Of a stretch of 48,331 bases of DNA, positions 25,917 to 34,680 are shown piece by piece (within the stretch, counting starts at the first letter, position 1; every line of letters begins with the position of its first letter). The notes under the pieces are model-generated. The model saw nothing but the letters and a program-made list of their open reading frames with translations, searched no databases and had not been told where the DNA came from. The stretch comes from an uncultured Porphyromonadaceae bacterium (GTDB taxonomy: Bacteria > Bacteroidota > Bacteroidia > Bacteroidales > Muribaculaceae), in contig UQUV01000023.1 in NCBI GenBank assembly GCA_900544305.1, forward strand, positions 1 to 48,331, read 5' to 3'. The translations under genes and the position numbers were made by a program.

Positions 25917-25943
25917 CACTCTGAAACAATTTGAAATTTTCTG

Positions 25944-25951
25944 CAAAGCTA
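25944..25951 (-). promoter_or_regulatory. -7 box for pabB-pabC
   Basis: The minus strand reads TAGCTTTG, a full TAnnTTTG match about 28 bases before the pabB start. It forms one half of a divergent control region with the pabA box at 26005. Confidence 0.55.
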
Positions 25952-26004
25952 CATCAAATAACGCGAATGCTGAAAACCGAAGGCTGCCGAACGCCGTTTT
26001 TTAT

Positions 26005-26012
26005 TACTTTTG
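26005..26012 (+). promoter_or_regulatory. -7 box for pabA
   Basis: TACTTTTG, a full match to TAnnTTTG, ends 24 bases before the pabA ATG at 26037. No clear -33 box is seen. Confidence 0.5.
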
Positions 26013-26036
26013 CAGAAAAGAACCACGAATAGCCTA

Positions 26037-26606
26037 ATGGAAAAAATACTGGTTGTTGACAACTACGATTCCTTTGTATATAATCTTGTCCAGATTCTTC
26101 GAGAGTCGGGGCGTGCCTTCGACATTGTCAGGAACGACTGCATTCCCTTTGACCGCCTGTCCGACTACCGTCGTCTGCTGCTTTCGCCCGGTCCCGGAGT
26201 GCCGCAGGAGGCCGGCGAGTTACTGCGACTTATCGGTCAATGCCATGCCACGCACTCCATTCTTGGTGTGTGTCTCGGTCATCAGGCAATTGGCGAATAT
26301 TTCGGAGCGGAGGTACGGCAGCTTTCCCTGCCGAAGCACGGACATGCCTCACCGCTGCGCATCCTTGAGCCGGATGATGCGCTTTATCGCGGAGTGGAGG
26401 ACGGAACAATTGTAGGCCGTTACCATTCGTGGGTGTTGGATCGTGACACTTTTCCTTCTTGTCTGCATCCGACGGCTGTGGATGAGGACGGCAATATCAT
26501 GTCGTTCACACATCGCACATTGCCCGTTTTTGGCGTACAGTATCACCCCGAATCCGTGATAACGGTTCAGGGACAGACTATTGTGCGCAACTGGCTGTCG
26601 GTATAG
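26037..26606 (+). CDS. pabA: PabA/TrpG-type glutamine amidotransferase
   Basis: 189 residues, full length for the class. Landmarks are the N-terminal VVDNYDSFVYNL, the oxyanion loop LLSPGPGVP, the nucleophile in LGVCLGHQAIG, and the His-Glu pair in VQYHPES. It supplies ammonia from glutamine to the chorismate-binding subunit. Given the divergent pabB-pabC pair, folate synthesis is the likely role; an anthranilate role cannot be excluded from sequence. Its stop abuts the stop of the convergent YjbQ gene with no spacer. Confidence 0.93.
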   Translation: MEKILVVDNYDSFVYNLVQILRESGRAFDIVRNDCIPFDRLSDYRRLLLSPGPGVPQEAGELLRLIGQCHATHSILGVCLGHQAIGEYFGAEVRQLSLPKHGHASPLRILEPDDALYRGVEDGTIVGRYHSWVLDRDTFPSCLHPTAVDEDGNIMSFTHRTLPVFGVQYHPESVITVQGQTIVRNWLSV

Positions 26607-27020
26607 CTATTCGCCGATAACAGTTGCCACGATGCGGCGCGGAGAAGGGGAGTCGCGGAACTCACAGAGGTAGATACCCTGCCATGTGCCGAGATTCAGT
26701 CGGCCGTTGGTGATGGGAATGGTGAGCGAAACTCCGGTCAGAGTCGATTTTCCGTGTGCTGGCATGTCGTCGAGTCCTTCCAGCGAGTGTTCGTAAAAAG
26801 GTTGTCCTTCCGGCACGATGTGGTCGAGGATTCCGTCGAGGTCGGTGCGCACGTCGGGGTCGGCGTTTTCGTTGATGGTCAGTCCGCAACTGGTGTGCTT
26901 TACAAACAGATGGAGCAGTCCCGTGCGGGGAAGCGGCGGCAGTTGCCGGAGGATTTCAGAAGTGACAAGATGTGAGCCGCGGCGGCGTGCCTGAAGTGAA
27001 AATTCGGTTTGCTGTATCAT
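26607..27020 (-). CDS. YjbQ/UPF0047 family protein
   Basis: 137 residues from ATG 27020; the reading from 27197 would lie inside xerD. The family core is clear: LLHLFVKHTSCGLTINENAD, PDVRTDLDGILDHIVPEG, DDMPAHGKSTLTGVSLTIPI and LGTWQGIYLCEFR. The His and Glu residues of these motifs form the putative active site. Some members have weak thiamine-phosphate-synthase activity; the physiological role is unsettled. It starts 16 bases after the xerD stop and is probably co-transcribed with it. Confidence 0.92.
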   Translation of the reverse strand: MIQQTEFSLQARRRGSHLVTSEILRQLPPLPRTGLLHLFVKHTSCGLTINENADPDVRTDLDGILDHIVPEGQPFYEHSLEGLDDMPAHGKSTLTGVSLTIPITNGRLNLGTWQGIYLCEFRDSPSPRRIVATVIGE

Positions 27021-27036
27021 GCAGAATTCTGTTTTT

Positions 27037-27951
27037 TTAGTTTGATTTTTTATTGCGCGGATGGTGGAGCAGGATTTCTTCGCGGAGATAGCTGCGGTCG
27101 ATGTGTACGTAGATTTCTGTAGTCGTAATGCTTTCGTGTCCGAGCATCTGCTGGATGGCGCGCAGGTTGGCTCCCCCTTCGAGCAGGTGGGTGGCAAAGG
27201 AGTGGCGCAGCGTGTGCGGGCTGATGTTTTTCTGTATGCCGCACTGTTCGCACAAATCCTTTACAATATAGAACACCATCACTCTCGACAGCTTTGCTCC
27301 CCGCCGGTTCAGGAAAAGAATGTCCTCACTGCCTTTCTTCACGTCCATCTTGTTTCGCCATTCCAGATAGCTGAGTATTTCGGAAATGGCTGTCGGGGAA
27401 ATGGGCACCATCCGCTGCTTGCTACCCTTTCCTTCCACAATGATATATTCTTCGTCCGCATAGATGTGCGACATTTTCAATCCTACCAGTTCCGACACGC
27501 GCAGTCCGCAGCTGTACATCGTTTCGATAATTGCCTTGTTGCGCTGGCCTTCGTAGGTCGATGTGTCGATTATCGACTCCATTTTGTCGATTACCTCCAC
27601 CGTCAGCACGTCGGGCAGATGGCGGCCTATGCGCGGCTGTTCGAGCAGTTGCGCCGGATTCGTTTCCAAGTAGCCTTCGAATTTCAGAAAATGGAAAAAC
27701 GAGCGTATGCCTGAAACGATGCGTGCCTGCGAGCGCGGCTGTATGCCCACTTCGTGGAGTGCGGCAAGAAATTCGTGCAGGTCGGCTTCCGTAATGCTGC
27801 GCAGCGTTTTTCCCTCTTCGGCGGCATAGCGCAGAAGCTTTGTCACATCGTCGTCGTAGCTGTTGACGGTGTTTTCCGACAAGCCTTTCTCGAGAGCCAA
27901 ATAAGCCTTGTACTGACCGATTATCTTTTCAATATCATCTATTTCACGCAT
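27037..27951 (-). CDS. xerD: Tyrosine recombinase XerD
   Basis: 304 residues from ATG 27951, the standard XerD length. The N-terminal SAM-like domain is about 8-90. All catalytic residues of the C-terminal domain are visible: R151 (CGLRVSEL), K175 (EGKGSKQR), H246 and R249 (HTLRHSF), H272 (LGHESI), Y281. It resolves chromosome dimers at dif together with a partner Xer protein not seen here. Its length and conserved features argue for the housekeeping enzyme rather than a prophage integrase. Confidence 0.93.
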   Translation of the reverse strand: MREIDDIEKIIGQYKAYLALEKGLSENTVNSYDDDVTKLLRYAAEEGKTLRSITEADLHEFLAALHEVGIQPRSQARIVSGIRSFFHFLKFEGYLETNPAQLLEQPRIGRHLPDVLTVEVIDKMESIIDTSTYEGQRNKAIIETMYSCGLRVSELVGLKMSHIYADEEYIIVEGKGSKQRMVPISPTAISEILSYLEWRNKMDVKKGSEDILFLNRRGAKLSRVMVFYIVKDLCEQCGIQKNISPHTLRHSFATHLLEGGANLRAIQQMLGHESITTTEIYVHIDRSYLREEILLHHPRNKKSN

Positions 27952-27981
27952 AAAAATAGTGGAAGTGAAACTAAAAATTAC

Positions 27982-27989
27982 TAATTTTG
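27982..27989 (+). promoter_or_regulatory. -7 box for aroQ
   Basis: TAATTTTG matches TAnnTTTG exactly and gives a leader of about 75 bases before aroQ. Confidence 0.5.
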
Positions 27990-28069
27990 CACTTAAATTG
28001 CAGAAGAAGTTTTTCTGCTGCAAACTTAGGTAAAAGAGATATTAATAGCAACTCATAGAACCAAGGTTT

Positions 28070-28489
28070 ATGAAAATTTTAATAATCAACGGTCCGAACC
28101 TGAATTTGCTGGGAGTGCGCGAAAAAGGCATCTATGGCGACAGCTCGTTTGAGAGCTACTACCAGACGCTGAAAGCCCGTTACCCGCAAGTTGAGTTCGA
28201 CTATTTCCAGAGCAATCACGAAGGTGCGCTCATCGACGAAATCCATCGTCAGGGATTTGATGTCGACGGCATTGTGCTGAATGCCGGAGCCTATACCCAT
28301 ACGTCGATAGCCATTGCCGATGCCATCCGGGCAGTGAAATCGCCGGTTGTCGAGGTGCACATTTCCAATGTCCACAGTCGGGAAAGCTACCGCCATGTGT
28401 CGATGATTGCCCCAGCCTGCAAAGGAGTGATTGCCGGTTTCGGTCTTGACAGCTACCGTCTGGCGGTTGAAGCCTTGTTGGCAGAATAG
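28070..28489 (+). CDS. aroQ: 3-dehydroquinate dehydratase, type II
   Basis: 139 residues, full length. The opening LIINGPNLNLLGVRE, catalytic Y22 in GIYGD, H50 in SNHEG, NAGAYTHTS with N71 and H77, and HISNVHSRE near 97 are all type II signatures. It dehydrates 3-dehydroquinate to 3-dehydroshikimate in the shikimate pathway, upstream of the chorismate used by the pab enzymes. It acts in the cytoplasm as a dodecamer in characterised members. Confidence 0.96.
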   Translation: MKILIINGPNLNLLGVREKGIYGDSSFESYYQTLKARYPQVEFDYFQSNHEGALIDEIHRQGFDVDGIVLNAGAYTHTSIAIADAIRAVKSPVVEVHISNVHSRESYRHVSMIAPACKGVIAGFGLDSYRLAVEALLAE

Positions 28490-28577
28490 TGTGCCGTTGT
28501 AGATATAAGCCCTATTTTTTAGAATCGATGCCGTGGACACGTGATATATTATTAATTGTTTTCAAAATTGAATTGCG

Positions 28578-30056
28578 ATGATAAGAAAAAAATTCACGAA
28601 AATTGTTGCTACGGTTTCCGACCGTCGTTGTGACGTTGATTTCATTCAGAAACTTTACGACAACGGATTGAACGTTGTGCGTATGAATTCCGCCCACCTT
28701 CAGCGCGAAGGTTTCGAGCGAATTGTCAATAACGTGCGCCAGGTGTCCGACCGTATCGGTATTTTGATGGATACGAAAGGACCGGAAATCAGAACAACAG
28801 CTAATGTCGACGATGAAAACCTGGTGTTTACAGCCGGTCAGAAGATTAATGTGGTTGGTGACCCCGGACAATTGACTTCTTCAGAATGTATTTACTTGTC
28901 GTATGCCGACATTCACCGCGACGTGAAGGCCGGAATGCACCTGCTGATGGACGATGGCGAAATTGATTTCCTCATTGACAGCATTGAAGGCGAGGTGCTG
29001 AAATGTACGGCACAGAACGACGGCGAACTCGGCTCGCGCAAGAGCGTGAACATTCCGGGTGCCAGCATCAAGCTGCCGTCGCTCACACAACGCGATATAA
29101 CGAACATCGGCTATGCCATCGAAATGGGTGTCGACTTCATTGCCCACTCGTTTGTACGCAACAAGCAGGACGTGCTCGACATTCAGGCCATTCTCGATGC
29201 GCACAACAGCCCGATTAAGATTATCTCAAAAATTGAAAACCAGGAAGGTGTCGACAATATCGACGAAATTCTGGAAGTGTCTTACGGTATCATGATTGCC
29301 CGCGGCGACCTGGGTATCGAAATTCCGGCAGAAAAGATTCCGGTAATTCAGAAACGTCTGATACAGAAATCCATCAATTGCCATAAACCGGTGATTGTTG
29401 CCACTCAGATGCTCCACACGATGATTTCCAACCCGCGTCCGACGCGTGCGGAAGTTTCGGACATCGCCAATGCCGTATTCCAGCGCACCGATGCCTTGAT
29501 GCTCAGCGGTGAAACGGCTTACGGAAAATATCCGGTAGAGGCCATTGCAACGATGACGAAAATTGCATCGGAAGCAGAAAAGAGCATGACAAACCACGAT
29601 TTGTCGAACCACGAAATGTTCTGCGCAAGCACAGCCGACGTGACCGACTTCCTTGCTCACCGTGCCGTTGACTCGCAGTATGAAATCGGAACGAAAGCTA
29701 TCGTGACCGACAGCTATACCGGCCGTACTGCCCGCTATCTGGCATCGTTCCGTGGTATCAGCCCGACACTTGCCCTGTGCTATCACAAGAATGTAACCCG
29801 TCTTTTGGCTTTGTCCTACGGCGTTTATCCGGTTTACCAGAAAAAGGTATCTACATCGCGTGAATATCTTTACCACGGTTTGAACCACCTTATTGAGCAC
29901 GGCCTCATTACGCCGAACGACCTGATTGCCTACGTTGGTGGTGGATTCGGCGAAGGTAAGGGTACTACTTTCTTGGAAATCAACAAGGTGCAGGATGTGT
30001 TCGACAACTATTCCTGCTACGACCTTCCTAATTTGGAACAACCCGAAACAAAATAA
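28578..30056 (+). CDS. pyk: Pyruvate kinase
   Basis: 492 residues. Landmarks are KIVATVSDRR, MNSAHLQREGF, ILMDTKGPEIRT, the active-site KIISKIENQEGVDNI, IMIARGDLGIE, PVIVATQMLHTMI and MLSGETAYGKYPVEA. The B domain lies about 70-165; the C-terminal allosteric domain is about 360-480. It makes pyruvate and ATP from phosphoenolpyruvate. The stop shares one base with the start of the O-methyltransferase gene (TAATG), so the two are co-translated. Confidence 0.97.
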   Translation: MIRKKFTKIVATVSDRRCDVDFIQKLYDNGLNVVRMNSAHLQREGFERIVNNVRQVSDRIGILMDTKGPEIRTTANVDDENLVFTAGQKINVVGDPGQLTSSECIYLSYADIHRDVKAGMHLLMDDGEIDFLIDSIEGEVLKCTAQNDGELGSRKSVNIPGASIKLPSLTQRDITNIGYAIEMGVDFIAHSFVRNKQDVLDIQAILDAHNSPIKIISKIENQEGVDNIDEILEVSYGIMIARGDLGIEIPAEKIPVIQKRLIQKSINCHKPVIVATQMLHTMISNPRPTRAEVSDIANAVFQRTDALMLSGETAYGKYPVEAIATMTKIASEAEKSMTNHDLSNHEMFCASTADVTDFLAHRAVDSQYEIGTKAIVTDSYTGRTARYLASFRGISPTLALCYHKNVTRLLALSYGVYPVYQKKVSTSREYLYHGLNHLIEHGLITPNDLIAYVGGGFGEGKGTTFLEINKVQDVFDNYSCYDLPNLEQPETK

Positions 30057-30688
30057 TGACAGAAGAACTCGAAGAATACATACTCGCGCATATTGACGAA
30101 GAAGGGGAGATGCTCCGGCGGCTCGACCGCGAAACGCATCTCTTCCACCTGCGTCCGCGCATGTGTTCCGGACACCTTCAGGGCAAGCTGCTGAAGATGT
30201 TCGTGCGGATGATTCGTCCGCAGAATATATTGGAACTGGGCACGTTCACGGGCTATTCGGCACTTTGTCTTGCCGAAGGCATGATGGGCGGCGAATTGCA
30301 TACGGTGGAAATCGACGACGAGCTGGAGGACTTTATCCGTTCGCATTTTGAAACATCCCCGTTTGCCGACCGCATACACCTGCACATCGGCGATGCCCGC
30401 GAAGTGGTTCCGACGCTTGGCCGCACGTTCGACCTGGTGTTTATGGACGCCAACAAGCGCGAATATCTGGATTACTATCATCTGGTGTTCGACTATATTT
30501 CGCCGGGAGGGTTCATCATTGCCGACAATACGCTGTGGGACGGCAAGGTGGTGGACTTCGGCAAGAAACTTGATGCGCAGACCGAAGGTATCCTGAAGTT
30601 CAACGATTTCGTGGCAGCCGACAGCCGTGTGGAAAAAGTAATTGTCCCGATACGCGACGGACTGACCATTATTTACAAAAAACCGTAG
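30056..30688 (+). CDS. SAM-dependent O-methyltransferase (class I, caffeoyl-CoA/COMT-like)
   Basis: 210 residues. The SAM-binding loop is ILELGTFTGYSALCLAEG; the acidic residue binding the ribose is in LHTVEIDDEL. The metal-site region is FMDANKREYLDYYH, followed by GFIIADNTLWDGKV. It is a typical short soluble bacterial catechol-type O-methyltransferase; the acceptor is unknown. It starts at the pyk stop and precedes rbfA. Confidence 0.92.
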   Translation: MTEELEEYILAHIDEEGEMLRRLDRETHLFHLRPRMCSGHLQGKLLKMFVRMIRPQNILELGTFTGYSALCLAEGMMGGELHTVEIDDELEDFIRSHFETSPFADRIHLHIGDAREVVPTLGRTFDLVFMDANKREYLDYYHLVFDYISPGGFIIADNTLWDGKVVDFGKKLDAQTEGILKFNDFVAADSRVEKVIVPIRDGLTIIYKKP

Positions 30689-30721
30689 AAAAACATATAA
30701 ACGACAACAAAGAATTGATTT

Positions 30722-31105
30722 ATGGAAAGTACAAGACAAGCAAAAATCGCACGGCTGCTGCAAAAGGAACTGAGCGAAATTTTCCGTCGTGAAACGGCGG
30801 CGATGGGCGGCGTGCTGGTATCGGTAAGTGCCGTGAGGGTTTCGCCCGACTTGAGCATTGCCCGTGCCTATCTCAGCATTTTCCCGTCGGGTAAGGCTGA
30901 AGAGATTTTGAAGAACATCAACAACAGCGCGAAAACCATTCGCTTCGAGTTGGCAAAAATTCTGCGCTATCAGTTGCGCAAGACTCCCGAACTGTCGTTC
31001 TTCATCGACGACTCACTGGACTATATCGAGCACATCGACAATATCCTGAAGCAGGACACAGCCCTGCATCGTGAGGATAAGGCCGAGGAAGAAGGCGAAG
31101 AATAA
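30722..31105 (+). CDS. rbfA: Ribosome-binding factor A
   Basis: 127 residues with the RbfA start (ESTRQAKIARLLQKELSEI), KH-like core VSAVRVSPDLSIARAYLSIFP and the RYQLRKTPELSFFIDDSLDY segment. It helps 30S maturation and 16S rRNA 5'-end processing. An acidic tail (EDKAEEEGEE) ends the protein. It lies 15 bases before the permease gene. Confidence 0.95.
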   Translation: MESTRQAKIARLLQKELSEIFRRETAAMGGVLVSVSAVRVSPDLSIARAYLSIFPSGKAEEILKNINNSAKTIRFELAKILRYQLRKTPELSFFIDDSLDYIEHIDNILKQDTALHREDKAEEEGEE

Positions 31106-31120
31106 TCGGCTGAAAGAAAT

Positions 31121-32350
31121 ATGAACCGGTTTCCGCTGAAGGTGGCGTTGCGTTACCTGGTTTCGAAAAAGTCGCATACGGCGGTGAGTGTCATCTCCGC
31201 CATCTCTGTCTGTGCCGTTGCCGTGACGGCGCTGGCCATGATTTGTGTGCTGTCCGTTTTCAACGGATTTAGCGGAATCGTCAATGACAAGCTGTCGCTC
31301 ATCGATCCCGACATACGGATAATGGCGGCGAAAGGGAAGGTGGTAGCAAATGCCGACAGTCTGCTGGCCGTTGTGCGAAGTGTGGAAGGAGTGGAATTGG
31401 CCACGCCGACCATCACCGAAAATGCACTGGCCGTTTATGCCGACAATCAGGTGCCTGTCGTGCTGAAAGGCGTTACGGAGGACTATGACAAGCTGACCGA
31501 TATCGCTTCAACGGTGAAGGAGGACGGCAGTTTTCTTCTTTCCGCCGACGGTCGTCCATTGTCTGTGCTCAGTGTAGGCGCGGCGGTTGCCCTTCAGGCG
31601 CATCCCGGATTCTACCGCAATCTGGAACTCTATGCTCCCAAGCGGTTGGGGACAGTCAATGTGGCAAACCCTCTGTCGAGTTTCCGTTTCCGGTCGACGT
31701 TCGTTTCCGGCGTGTTTGAGGTCGGTCAGGCAGAATACGACACGAACCTGATATTTGTGCCGCTTGACGTGGCACGCGAACTCTACAGCTACGACAAGCA
31801 GGCTACAGCCATTGAAATAAAGATGGCGGCGGGCTACAGCGAGTCGCGGCTCATGTCGCAGCTCGGCGAACGGTTGGGAAAGGATTATGTGGTCGAAAAC
31901 CGGCTGATGCAGCACAGCGAGTCGCTGAAAATGATTAACGTGGAGAAATGGATAACATTCCTGCTTCTCGCCTTTATTCTTATCATCGCATCGTTCAACA
32001 TTATCAGCTCGCTGGCAATACTCATCATTGAGAAAAACGAAAGCATCGCCACGCTCCGTTCGCTGGGTGCCGACTCTCATACCATCACGCGCATTTTCGT
32101 CATTCAGGGTTGGCTGATTTCCCTGTCGGGTGCGCTGGCTGGCATCGTGCTGGGTGTGATTCTGTGCCTGATTCAGCAACATTTCGGCCTTATAAAAATG
32201 AGTGCCGATGCCCACAGTCTTATCATCGACACCTATCCCGTTATTGTGGAAGGAACAGATGTCCTTTCCGTACTTGTGGCTGTGGCCGTTGTCGGTTTCC
32301 TTACCTCGCTTGCCACCGCCGTAGCCATGCGGAAATATCTCCGCCGATAG
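31121..32350 (+). CDS. FtsX/LolE-like ABC transporter permease
   Basis: 409 residues: one N-terminal transmembrane helix (about 22-48), a periplasmic MacB-type domain (about 50-265), then three helices (about 275-305, 320-350 and 375-400). This is the LolC/LolE layout. LolCDE extracts lipoproteins from the inner membrane for outer-membrane sorting. In Bacteroidetes this permease commonly follows rbfA. The partner ATPase is not in the window. Confidence 0.9.
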   Translation: MNRFPLKVALRYLVSKKSHTAVSVISAISVCAVAVTALAMICVLSVFNGFSGIVNDKLSLIDPDIRIMAAKGKVVANADSLLAVVRSVEGVELATPTITENALAVYADNQVPVVLKGVTEDYDKLTDIASTVKEDGSFLLSADGRPLSVLSVGAAVALQAHPGFYRNLELYAPKRLGTVNVANPLSSFRFRSTFVSGVFEVGQAEYDTNLIFVPLDVARELYSYDKQATAIEIKMAAGYSESRLMSQLGERLGKDYVVENRLMQHSESLKMINVEKWITFLLLAFILIIASFNIISSLAILIIEKNESIATLRSLGADSHTITRIFVIQGWLISLSGALAGIVLGVILCLIQQHFGLIKMSADAHSLIIDTYPVIVEGTDVLSVLVAVAVVGFLTSLATAVAMRKYLRR

Positions 32351-32375
32351 AACGGAACAATGTCATAAAAATAGC

Positions 32376-32411
32376 AAACCCCGCCGAAGTGACGACCTCG
32401 GCGGGGTTTTT
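32376..32411 (+). terminator. Strong Rho-independent terminator after the rbfA-permease operon
   Basis: A perfect 12-bp stem (32376-32387 with 32398-32409), rich in G+C, with a 10-base loop, runs into TTTTT. On the minus strand it is followed by a looser T-run, so it may also serve the convergent gene ending at 32431. Confidence 0.9.
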
Positions 32412-32430
32412 GTACGCGGTAAGTCAGAGG

Positions 32431-34080
32431 TTATTTTTCCGTGTGGAAAAGTTCCTTGAACAGCGGAGTGGTAGCCTGTCCCATATATCCGAATGAGAAT
32501 ACATAGTAGTCGGTGTCGGCTTCCAGTTCCTTGCCCGTGTAGTCGGTATAGGCTTTCAGTGGAGTGGTCGGTTCGCCCATGAAGCAGTTCAGCATGATGG
32601 TTTCACCGACAGTGGTAATGACCTCGTTGATAAACTGGTTGTCGTCGCCGAATGCCACGGCAAAGTCGTAGTCCGTTTTTTTGACGATTCCCACATAGTA
32701 GTATTCGTCGTCGACAGAAGGTGACGGTGTGAAGTTTACGAAATAGTTCTTGCCTCCAAACCAGTCATCAGGGTCTGTTTCCGAACCCGGTTGGATGTTC
32801 TTGAATGTGACGGTCATGTTTGAAGGTTCGGCCTTGGCGGTTGTCACGTCGGCAGTTGAAACTTCCGTAGTGCGGTAGCCTTTCGTATCCACTCCGAATA
32901 CGAACACTGTGTATTCCGTTTCCGGCAGCAGATTGGTTGCTCCGATGTCCTGACGGGAATTCAGAGTTCTGGTGCCTGTGAAAATTTGCTTTGTTCCGGC
33001 CCAGTCCATGTGGAAGCCGTCTTCAAACACGATTTGCTCGTCGGCAACTTGTGCCGGAGTTTTGCCTTCCACATCCGATTTTGCCTTGATGGTTACATAG
33101 TAGCGTGTGTCGGCTTTTGTCGGCGTTACGTTGATGTCCATCAGCACGGCTTTGACATTTTCGAAAGAAATGTCGAAAGTACAGTCGTCTACGACGTCGA
33201 ATCCCGGTGTGGCAAATTCAAGTTTGCTCAGTGTGGTGTTGGCCGCAGCCGAATTGCTGCCTACTTTTTCCATACCGAATGCGATGGCCATATATTCCGT
33301 ATTGGGAACAAGTCCGCCGAAATTGACTGCCGATTTGCCTTTGTGGGCAATGCTTTCGAATACGCTGCCCATGGCCAGGCTTGCCTTCACCTGTCCGAGT
33401 GCGCTGTTGAGGAGTTGCGTGTCGTCGGAGTGGAACGAGTTGACATATTCATCCTTCGATACATAGCCGAGATAATAGTAGATGTCAGCATTGTCGGGGT
33501 TGGCCGAAACGCCGCCTGTCTTGGCTGAGAGATTTTCCATTGTCAGACCGAAGTCCACGTTGAGCAGTGGTTTCGTTTCAAACGGTTCTTTGACGAGCAT
33601 TGAGGTTACGTTGCCCTTGGTGTCAAGGCCATAGACAAACGCATAGTAGGCAGTGCCCGGTTCCAGTTCTTCGCGGGTGAACGACTGTTCGCCTTCTGAC
33701 GACTGATAGAGGATAAAGTCGAGATACTCTTCCAGTGTCATCCAATATTCGTCGGCATCAGCCTTCATTTTGTCCAGTTCGGCTGCAAAGAAGTCGCTTT
33801 CCGAAGCAAAACTGTTAAAGTCGTCCGCCTTGATAATGCCAAATGTGTATTTGCCCAGAGAAGCATCCGGATTGACCGTGATTTTGGCAGAGTGGAGCGT
33901 GATGTCGCTGACGATGATTTCAGCCGGGGCAGTGACATCGGCAAAAGTGATGGAGTCAATGTTTTCCACTGGAATCATCATCGGTTGTCCGTTTTTCTGG
34001 TGTACGGTCATCATTTTAATTTGTGCCAGAGCGGTGAAAACACTGCACAGGACTACGAAAGAGATAATATATTTTTTCAT
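32431..34080 (-). CDS. Large secreted protein with repeated fibronectin-like modules
   Basis: 549 residues, signal peptide to about 19. After a short N-terminal module (MTVHQKNGQPMMIPVENIDS, then ITF) come about four similar beta-rich units (near 55-170, 175-295, 300-415, 420-545). Each closes with a pattern of the form LxPxTxYxxxxFGxD (for example LEPGTAYYAFVYGLD, LLPETEYTVFVFGVD, LEADTDYYVFSFGYM). This is the look of Fn3-like domains in Bacteroidetes surface proteins. No catalytic motif, lipobox or T9SS tail is seen. The gene starts 18 bases after its neighbour at 34099, so the two form an operon. Function unknown; adhesion or binding is a guess. Confidence 0.8.
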   Translation of the reverse strand: MKKYIISFVVLCSVFTALAQIKMMTVHQKNGQPMMIPVENIDSITFADVTAPAEIIVSDITLHSAKITVNPDASLGKYTFGIIKADDFNSFASESDFFAAELDKMKADADEYWMTLEEYLDFILYQSSEGEQSFTREELEPGTAYYAFVYGLDTKGNVTSMLVKEPFETKPLLNVDFGLTMENLSAKTGGVSANPDNADIYYYLGYVSKDEYVNSFHSDDTQLLNSALGQVKASLAMGSVFESIAHKGKSAVNFGGLVPNTEYMAIAFGMEKVGSNSAAANTTLSKLEFATPGFDVVDDCTFDISFENVKAVLMDINVTPTKADTRYYVTIKAKSDVEGKTPAQVADEQIVFEDGFHMDWAGTKQIFTGTRTLNSRQDIGATNLLPETEYTVFVFGVDTKGYRTTEVSTADVTTAKAEPSNMTVTFKNIQPGSETDPDDWFGGKNYFVNFTPSPSVDDEYYYVGIVKKTDYDFAVAFGDDNQFINEVITTVGETIMLNCFMGEPTTPLKAYTDYTGKELEADTDYYVFSFGYMGQATTPLFKELFHTEK

Positions 34081-34098
34081 AATAATGGTGTCTTGGGG

Positions 34099-34557
34099 TT
34101 ATTTGCTGAATTTGAAAATGTTGTTATTGCCTACCACCAGCACATAAACGCCTGACGGAAGGGCGGAAATGTCGATGTCGGAGCCGCTCCATTGCCGCTG
34201 TATCATGACGATGCTGCCGGCTGTGTTGACAATGCGGGCATCGGCAGTCGTTTCCAGACCTGTGATGCCGATGGTGTTGCGGCTGTTTCTGACGAGTTGC
34301 AGATTCGTGTCGGCTACGATGCGGTCGACGTTCGAGTCCTCGTCAAAAAGAATTTTCATGATGTCGTCCAATGGCAGTTCAAAATCCTCATTGCCGTTGG
34401 TGGAGAGTACCATGTTACCGTTGTCGAACGTGATTTTCCGCACGTTGTCCAATGGAACGCTTGTCTGTCCGCCGGAGGAGGTCTGCACGACAATATCCTG
34501 CGCGAATGAACTTCCCAGTCCGACAACAAGACTTACAAATAGCAGTAGTTTTTTCAT
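34099..34557 (-). CDS. Small secreted protein with T9SS-type tail
   Basis: 152 residues from ATG 34557, where the signal peptide starts (cleaved near SFAQ). Two copies of a short module (VQTSSGGQTSVPLDNVRKI, then TF, and the similar FELPLDDIMKILF) precede a C-terminal domain of about 70 residues ending ALPSGVYVLVVGNNNIFKFS-K, a T9SS sorting-domain pattern. The N-terminal module is shared with the protein encoded next (32431). It may be a carrier or anchor for that partner; this is inference. Confidence 0.8.
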   Translation of the reverse strand: MKKLLLFVSLVVGLGSSFAQDIVVQTSSGGQTSVPLDNVRKITFDNGNMVLSTNGNEDFELPLDDIMKILFDEDSNVDRIVADTNLQLVRNSRNTIGITGLETTADARIVNTAGSIVMIQRQWSGSDIDISALPSGVYVLVVGNNNIFKFSK

Positions 34558-34585
34558 ACGTATAGTTATTAGTGGTATTATATTG

Positions 34586-34617
34586 CGAATATAGGAGAAA
34601 ATAAACAAAAAAGCAAA
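34586..34617 (-). promoter_or_regulatory. Promoter of the two-gene secreted-protein operon
   Basis: Minus strand: TTTG -33 box (34614-34617), 20-bp spacer, -7 box TATATTCG (34586-34593, one mismatch). The start codon at 34557 lies about 22 bases after the likely transcription start. Confidence 0.5.
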
Positions 34618-34652
34618 TGAAGACAGTGACTTTCAGATGGATAGAATATCGA

Positions 34653-34680
34653 AACGCCCCAGAGGTTTAGCCGGGGCGTT
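34653..34680 (-). terminator. Hairpin at the end of the terminase gene
   Basis: AACGCCCC (34653-34660) pairs with GGGGCGTT (34673-34680) around a 12-base loop that contains the terminase stop codon. The following T-run is weak, so this is a probable terminator. Confidence 0.6.

Noticed and set aside
26607..27197. 196-residue reading of the YjbQ gene
   Set aside because: The extra 59 residues are xerD in another frame; the family starts near ATG 27020.
27037..27951. Tyrosine recombinase as integrase of the phage-like genes
   Set aside because: Length, motifs and context (next to YjbQ and shikimate genes) fit housekeeping XerD. It is not adjacent to either phage-like island and no attachment repeats are seen.
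29226..30041. 271-codon antisense frame in pyruvate kinase
   Set aside because: A shadow of pyk, with no recognisable domain and no promoter.
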